A program made the translations under genes and the position numbers. A DNA stretch of 64,000 nucleotides from Microvelia longipes (taxonomy: Eukaryota; Arthropoda; Insecta; Hemiptera; Veliidae). The stretch is from positions 17,918,595 to 17,982,594 of the forward strand of contig JACMZG010001908.1 in NCBI GenBank assembly GCA_018340805.1, read 5' to 3'. Below, piece by piece: positions 54,901-61,309 of this stretch. Under the pieces are notes generated by a model, which was not told the DNA's origin, ran no database searches, and worked only from the letters and a program-made list of their open reading frames with translations. Each line of letters begins with the position of its first letter. The first letter of the stretch is position 1.

Positions 54901-57900
54901 TTAAAATATTACGCGAAATTTTGTCTTTAATCTTTCTCTAATCTACACTCTCTCTTTGTAAATAAAGTAATACTGCCTAAATATTTTATTTTATAAATTC
55001 ACATAAACGATCTACCCATTTTTCAGACTTTTTATCTTGATTTAAATTTAATCCTGTTTAATAAAGTATGTTACCTTTTTCGGACAAGAAAGTTTTTGGA
55101 AAAAATACAAATAGAGTAAAGCCTGTTATTCTGCAAGGCTTTATTTATTTTTTTCATTATAAGGCAACGAAAATTATTGCCAAATAACTAATCTTTTAAC
55201 TTATAAAACCCAAAGTAAACGAAACTACATAAAATGGAGATAAAAGTACTTCAATTATTTTCTGATCTGAATTATTATTTTCTAATTGAAAATTTATTTA
55301 GTGACAAATTAATCGAGACTGAAAAATAAGACCAGGTTATTCATAGCCATGTGGCATGAACTATTTTTTTTAATGAGAAGGATCAAAAAGGAAATAAGTT
55401 TAGTTACTAGATAAGTAAAGTCACATTTTGATAACAGGAGAGTCTGTTGTTTAGCGAAACTACTAAATGTTATTGTTATGTTATGTTTATTATTTAAAAT
55501 TGTTGCTACGTTCTGGAAGCCAGCCAATGCCGGAAAGCTATGTAAAAAGTTGTCGCTAACCACCATCGATGGCAACTCCCACACTGATAACAACATACTA
55601 TCTTTCTTATTTTTAGGTTATAAACAGGTTATGCTAAATTTTAGGTTTATATTCTGTTGTAATGGTTAATTGTTTGCGTTTGTATTTAGTGTTATTTTTA
55701 CCTTGCACGAGATTATTAAGTTTTAAATCCTAAAAAAATATTAATTAAATTAAAGTGTGTTGGCACCAACCGTGTTAGACATAAAGATTAAAAATCAAAT
55801 ACTTTATATGCTTTTCTTCTACTTTAAACTTAGTGTCGGACATTGTTGTCCGAGGCCCTGTATTTTCATGTAAAACTGTGGCGACACGGTTTTGGTTTAT
55901 TGTTCCCCTAAGTTCGACACTGAAGAGAACACCTTATGCTGTACTGCCAGCACCATATTAATGCATACTTTTTATCCAGACACTTCTTAAGATTTAGGCT
56001 CCCTTCTAAAAACGTTACTTACAGTTTAAAAGACATCCATATTTATGATTTTAGAATATATTGAATATTTAGGCCTTCCGGAGGTGACCGCGACAATTTA
56101 GATTATGAGTCCGACGTTTTACTTTCACTAAAGCATCTGTAGGGGGTGTAAGGCAACATAAATGAACACAGAGTATTGAACAGAAGTAACTTCAGTTTTG
56201 TAGAGTACTGAAAATTTCTCGCATAGCATTGAGATATATGTATACTAGAAGGGGCATATCCTATCTCATTACAATAAGATGCCTGAAACATCATTTTGGG
56301 GCTCTCAGGGGCTCTGTATAACCTCATTGCAATCTCCTCCAAGAGTGAGTTAAGGTTATAATAAATCAATTATTTTCGGCTTCCCGCACATTGCCTGTAT
56401 TTTTATTTGTATTTTAAACGTTGTACTGTATAAATTACAGAAATTTTATACAGATTATTTGATTGTATTTGATTTTAAGCATGGTAGTCAGGTTACTTTT
56501 CGATGTTTCAAAATTTAACCTATAGAGCCTCTCTACTAATAATATCTCTATGTCGCATAGTAGTAGCGAATCGTTGGATTAATCATCTACATTGACGCAA
56601 TCACTACCGGAAGACCTAAATCTTTATGACTATAACCGCAAAAGCCTACGAAGTTTATTAATCAATTTATTGTGACGAATATTTTTCTTTGTTGTTGGTA
56701 TGACTGAAGTTCTTTTGTAGTTTGATTTTGATTAAAATTCGGGTCAGGTTAGGAACAACCTAGGTTTCAGTCACGTTGGTAGGATAAGGATACACGCGGC
56801 GGTCTCAAGGTAGTTACACACATAGTAAGGAATTATTCCTTGATGATATAAATACAAACAACTTCAGATTCAAAAAATTTAAAATGCTATTTCATACTTA
56901 TCCAAAAGATACGTTTAAAAATTATTAGAGAAGAAACTAAGACTCTTTTACGTAAACTGTTAAATCTATAAGAAAATCCTCAACTGATAGTATGCAACAT
57001 TGTTATAAACAATTATAACCTTTTTCATTAAAACAAACAATCATAAAAGCAAATCATTTAGATTAGTGTTACCTTATTGTTCTGCACTTTAATAAGATTC
57101 ATTTTTAATCAACAAATTCGTTTTTTTCGTGATGAAATATAAATCTATAGCTACGACAAATCTACTTAGAGACTTCTAGGTATTCTAATGCAGTTATTTT
57201 CTCATTCTATGCCTTATTCAAAGATTAAGAATAATCTTAATCAATTAGTTACACTAAGGCAAACCAGTCCTGCTACTTATATCAGGACTAGTGAAAAGAA
57301 TGGCCAGAGAAAATGTAAAAAAATACCAGACTGAGTCTTAAGGTGTTTCGCAAAATGAGTTTCAACGGCGTACTATTAAAATTTAGGCAGACTCTAAGCC
57401 TAAGACTTCAATGAGAGACCATGGCGCTGCCTTCGTGCTTTAAAAGATTTTTCTCTCATTGTTTTAAAATCTTTCTCAAAGGACATTTTAATCGAAAAAA
57501 CTTTGTTTAGAAGTATCTCAGCCTTCTTAATGGTACATGAGATATTAACTCTCCATATATACTAAAGTAATGTATAAACCAAGTAGGGAAACAAACGTGA
57601 TTTCTGTCAGACCTGGCATGTTCTTCACATTTTGTCCCCCAGGGAGTTGGCTCAAATTTTCCTATGGCCGCGGCAATTTTGTTTTATCCTAGTAAATGTA
57701 AACAAACTATTTACGGTACTCAAAATATTTGTTTTTATGCATTTATTTGAACAGTTTAGCGCAAATAAGCGCAAATAATATTAATATTTATTTATTATTT
57801 TAAAAGCATACATACAGTATAATATAAAATAAGCATAAAAACATTTATAAGTAATATAATAATAAAAGTCTATTTGACAATGGAATATGCAAATGAAACT

Positions 57901-58176
57901 AATGAAAATAATAAATTATTTAAAAGCCGCATAAGCTATAGCTTGTGCGCGGCTATATATTTCATCTATTATTTGTTTTTCCTAGTATTTTTAACTTATA
58001 GATAGTATTGTTATTTTATAATGTTAATCATTCATAATAATTATTTACAAATATTTTTTAATTTATAAATATAATTACATTTCAAAGGTGAAAATTCCAT
58101 GCATTTTGGTTAATTAAAAACAAACAAAACATTTTTTTTCCTTTTCATTTTTAAAATTAAAAAAAAAAAAAAATAA

Positions 58177-58210
<34 letters not shown>

Positions 58211-61200
58211 ATAATAATAATACATATTATACAAAAAATAAAAACTAAGTATTTTAAGAGTAGGTTAGTTAAGTATAAATATAAGTTTTAAGTTTTAGTA
58301 GGTGGCGGATTTAGCCACAGTATACATCTTTTTGTACTCTTTGAAGTAAAGATTAGATTTAATATGGTTAGGTAATTGATTAAAAATAATAGGACCTCTT
58401 GCTGCAGCGTGACGTTGCATGAGGGATGTTCTACATCTGTAAGTTCTCACAAGTCTATTTGCTTATTTCTAGTGCTTAAATCGTAGTTTATATAGTTTTT
58501 TGTTTCGTTAAAATATTTTAATAATACTTGCTTTGTGAATAATTGCTTAACAGTAAGAACAGGGAAATCCAAAAAGAGTTGTTCAGTTGAATAGAGTCTA
58601 GGCTTCCTTAGGATTGTTTTATAACAGCTTTCTGAGCTATTTCTAATGAAAGTAGATGAGTTGGTGAGCAGAACCCCACCCCACTATACCATAAACTGAT
58701 AATTGATTCCACTAACGCGTGATAGATTGTTTTCATTAATTTTTCATCAAAATTCTCTGAGACATCTAAAATAATATATAAATTTACGTATTTTGTTTGT
58801 TAAATTGTTAATTTGAGTTTTCCAAGTCATTGTTTGGTCAATCGTTATTCCTAAGTATTTTATTGAGCTCACTCTATTTATTGATATGCAATCACAAGGT
58901 TGATTTATGTTTATTTTTTGCATTTACAGTCATGAATTTTTAATTTGTCAACACTTTCGGTTGTCCTTTTTTAGAAATAGAGAAAGTAATAAAGTTTGTT
59001 TTCTTGGTTAGTTTAAAATGTTACTAATTTGTGTAAGAAATAAAAATCTAATGAATCTAAGATATATAAATCTAATCGTGTTATTTCTTCAAAATCTTAA
59101 TAAAAACATGTGGTTTACCTTTATTATAGTTCCTCTTTTTCCTTAACTAAATTATTATAACAATTATTTAACAGAATTTAATACAAAATCACTAAATTAT
59201 CACGTACATATTAAAGAACAAAAACAATTAAATTTAAAACTCAACTAATGTTATCAGGGTTGCCAATAAAATTAAATAAAAATACCTAAATCTAAAAAGG
59301 CGCATGCGCAGTTATTCTAATTTTAGCTAGTTTTTATTTTTGAGCCAGCTATCAGCTGATCGGGCTGGTCTAAATTTTTTTACATGTGTCAGTATAGGAG
59401 TTTCCCTACTTGGTTTATATATTACTTAAATCTATACGTAGCAGTTTTACTTAAAACTTTATAACCCTTCTAAACCTCAATTTAGTTATGCATTTATTTT
59501 TTGCTAGCTTGCCGATACGAGAAAGGAACCTGGAGCCCATGTAACGATCACAATGAGATGGTCCGCACGGACACTCTTAAAGAAAAGAGCGATCCATCCT
59601 GCGAGCAAAAGAGATTAACAACAAAGAAATGCAAAGCAAAGGCTCAAAGGAACAACAAACCTAATGGAAAAGGTAAACTTCCAAATAAAACTACTGCAAA
59701 AGGTAAACACAATACAGAGTGGTAATACACAGTTTCATTACAATATTAGAAATGCAAAGAGTAGGTTGAGTAAGATGTAGGTTTAGCTGTTGTAAGAGGG
59801 AAAGGGGAACCACACTTGTTCATTCACATTTACAAGACCAATACTTTGGGAAATTTCACTCCTAGATTTAGAGGCTTAATAATAACGTCTACAAAAGTCA
59901 TTATTTAACTTTAGACCTTTTTAATGTTTTGTAAAGTGCGTAAATAAAGGTTTTTTTAATATTATTAATATTAAAAATAAAAATCGCAAAACTATATTTA
60001 CAACCTCCTGATGATGGCCACTTGTATACTGAAATTGCTTTACCAATATTGATTTACGATTTTGGGAAGACTTCTTGTTTTTCGAATTCCCTTTTGCTTC
60101 GCGCAAGCCTGAAGTTTTCTCGGCATGCTCTTTACATTTCTTGCATTACATATCATACTAATATTTAAACATCTTTTCAGAGAAAGGCAATCCTAAATAT
60201 CTGCCTTTAGGGTGAATCCAAGAGACTCTGAAAATAATGGGGGTCTTTTTGAAGTCTCATAATATTTCATCAGCAATAGAGTATTCAACCTGGACAGCCG
60301 CTAATAAACATTTAACATTCTTTTTTTCTATATAAATTTATTATCTATCAATTTAAACTGCAAGTATACTCAACCTGATATAATTTATTTAATTGGAGAG
60401 TTTTTATTAAAACTCTATAGAAATCAATCAATTTTGAAAGAATATTTTTTGATATTAATTTGAAACAATTTAAAAGAAATCAATTTTCTTTTAAAGGTTA
60501 TAATGTGGCATTGTCGTCATTGCAGGGGGAAATAGTAAATTTTCAATGTTGACCGCCTGTAACGATACGGTCATGTGTGACGTCCTGCAATGACGTCACA
60601 CGTCATTCATATAAAGTCTGATTATAACTTCCGAATGCGTTTGGTTTGTTTGCATCGAATTGAATCACCTTATATTTTTTTTTTAACATCTTGATGTATA
60701 CCTACAAATTTTTGAGTTACAAAAATCATGAAGCCTTATTATAGTATGACACATGGTTAAAATCAGTTGACAGCGTAGGAAATTAGTGTTAAGGACCAAT
60801 GAGGTTGGCTTGATATAAAATTGTGGGCGTGGGTTATCATCAAGGACTAACCTAATTCTCCCTTGCATAATTTTCCCCACCCTGTCAACTAATCTTATCC
60901 GTGTGTCATACTATAGCTGTCCTAGGTTTGAACGTGAATATTAAATTTCAGCATTGAAATTTACTAAATATAGCAACCTCACGACCTAAAAGATGTTAGC
61001 CTCCGTTTTAGTAAAGAAAAGGTCAGGCAAAAAAGGTTTCGGAAAAAAATGCTTGTAAGCTAAGCGACGCTGTTGGTCCTTGGACCTAATTCAAGATGTC
61101 GATAGATAATGTCGTTTCCAAACATTTTCAGACCTTAAATTTAAAAAAAAAAAGATATTTTAACCGTATTGAAATCATAACCTTTTGACAGGTTTTCGAA

Positions 61201-61240
61201 AGCAACCTCCCTTTTGACGTCAGACCACCATGTATATATA

Positions 61241-61309
<69 letters not shown>

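Larger units (their letters stand above)
57568..59424. repeat. inverted pair bounding 1.86 kb around the LINE relic
   Basis: TAATGTATAAACCAAGTAGG-GAAAC at 57568-57593 matches the reverse complement of 59400-59424 with one or two mismatches. The pair could be the ends of a large old DNA element that later received the LINE, or two separate insertions of one family. Confidence 0.6.

Noticed and set aside
54616..54941. Three overlapping open frames
   Set aside because: All plus frames are open together in a C/T-rich tandem repeat, which argues against coding.
58295..59015. Functional reverse transcriptase gene
   Set aside because: Frameshifts and stops interrupt it, and the catalytic core lies outside the preserved part.
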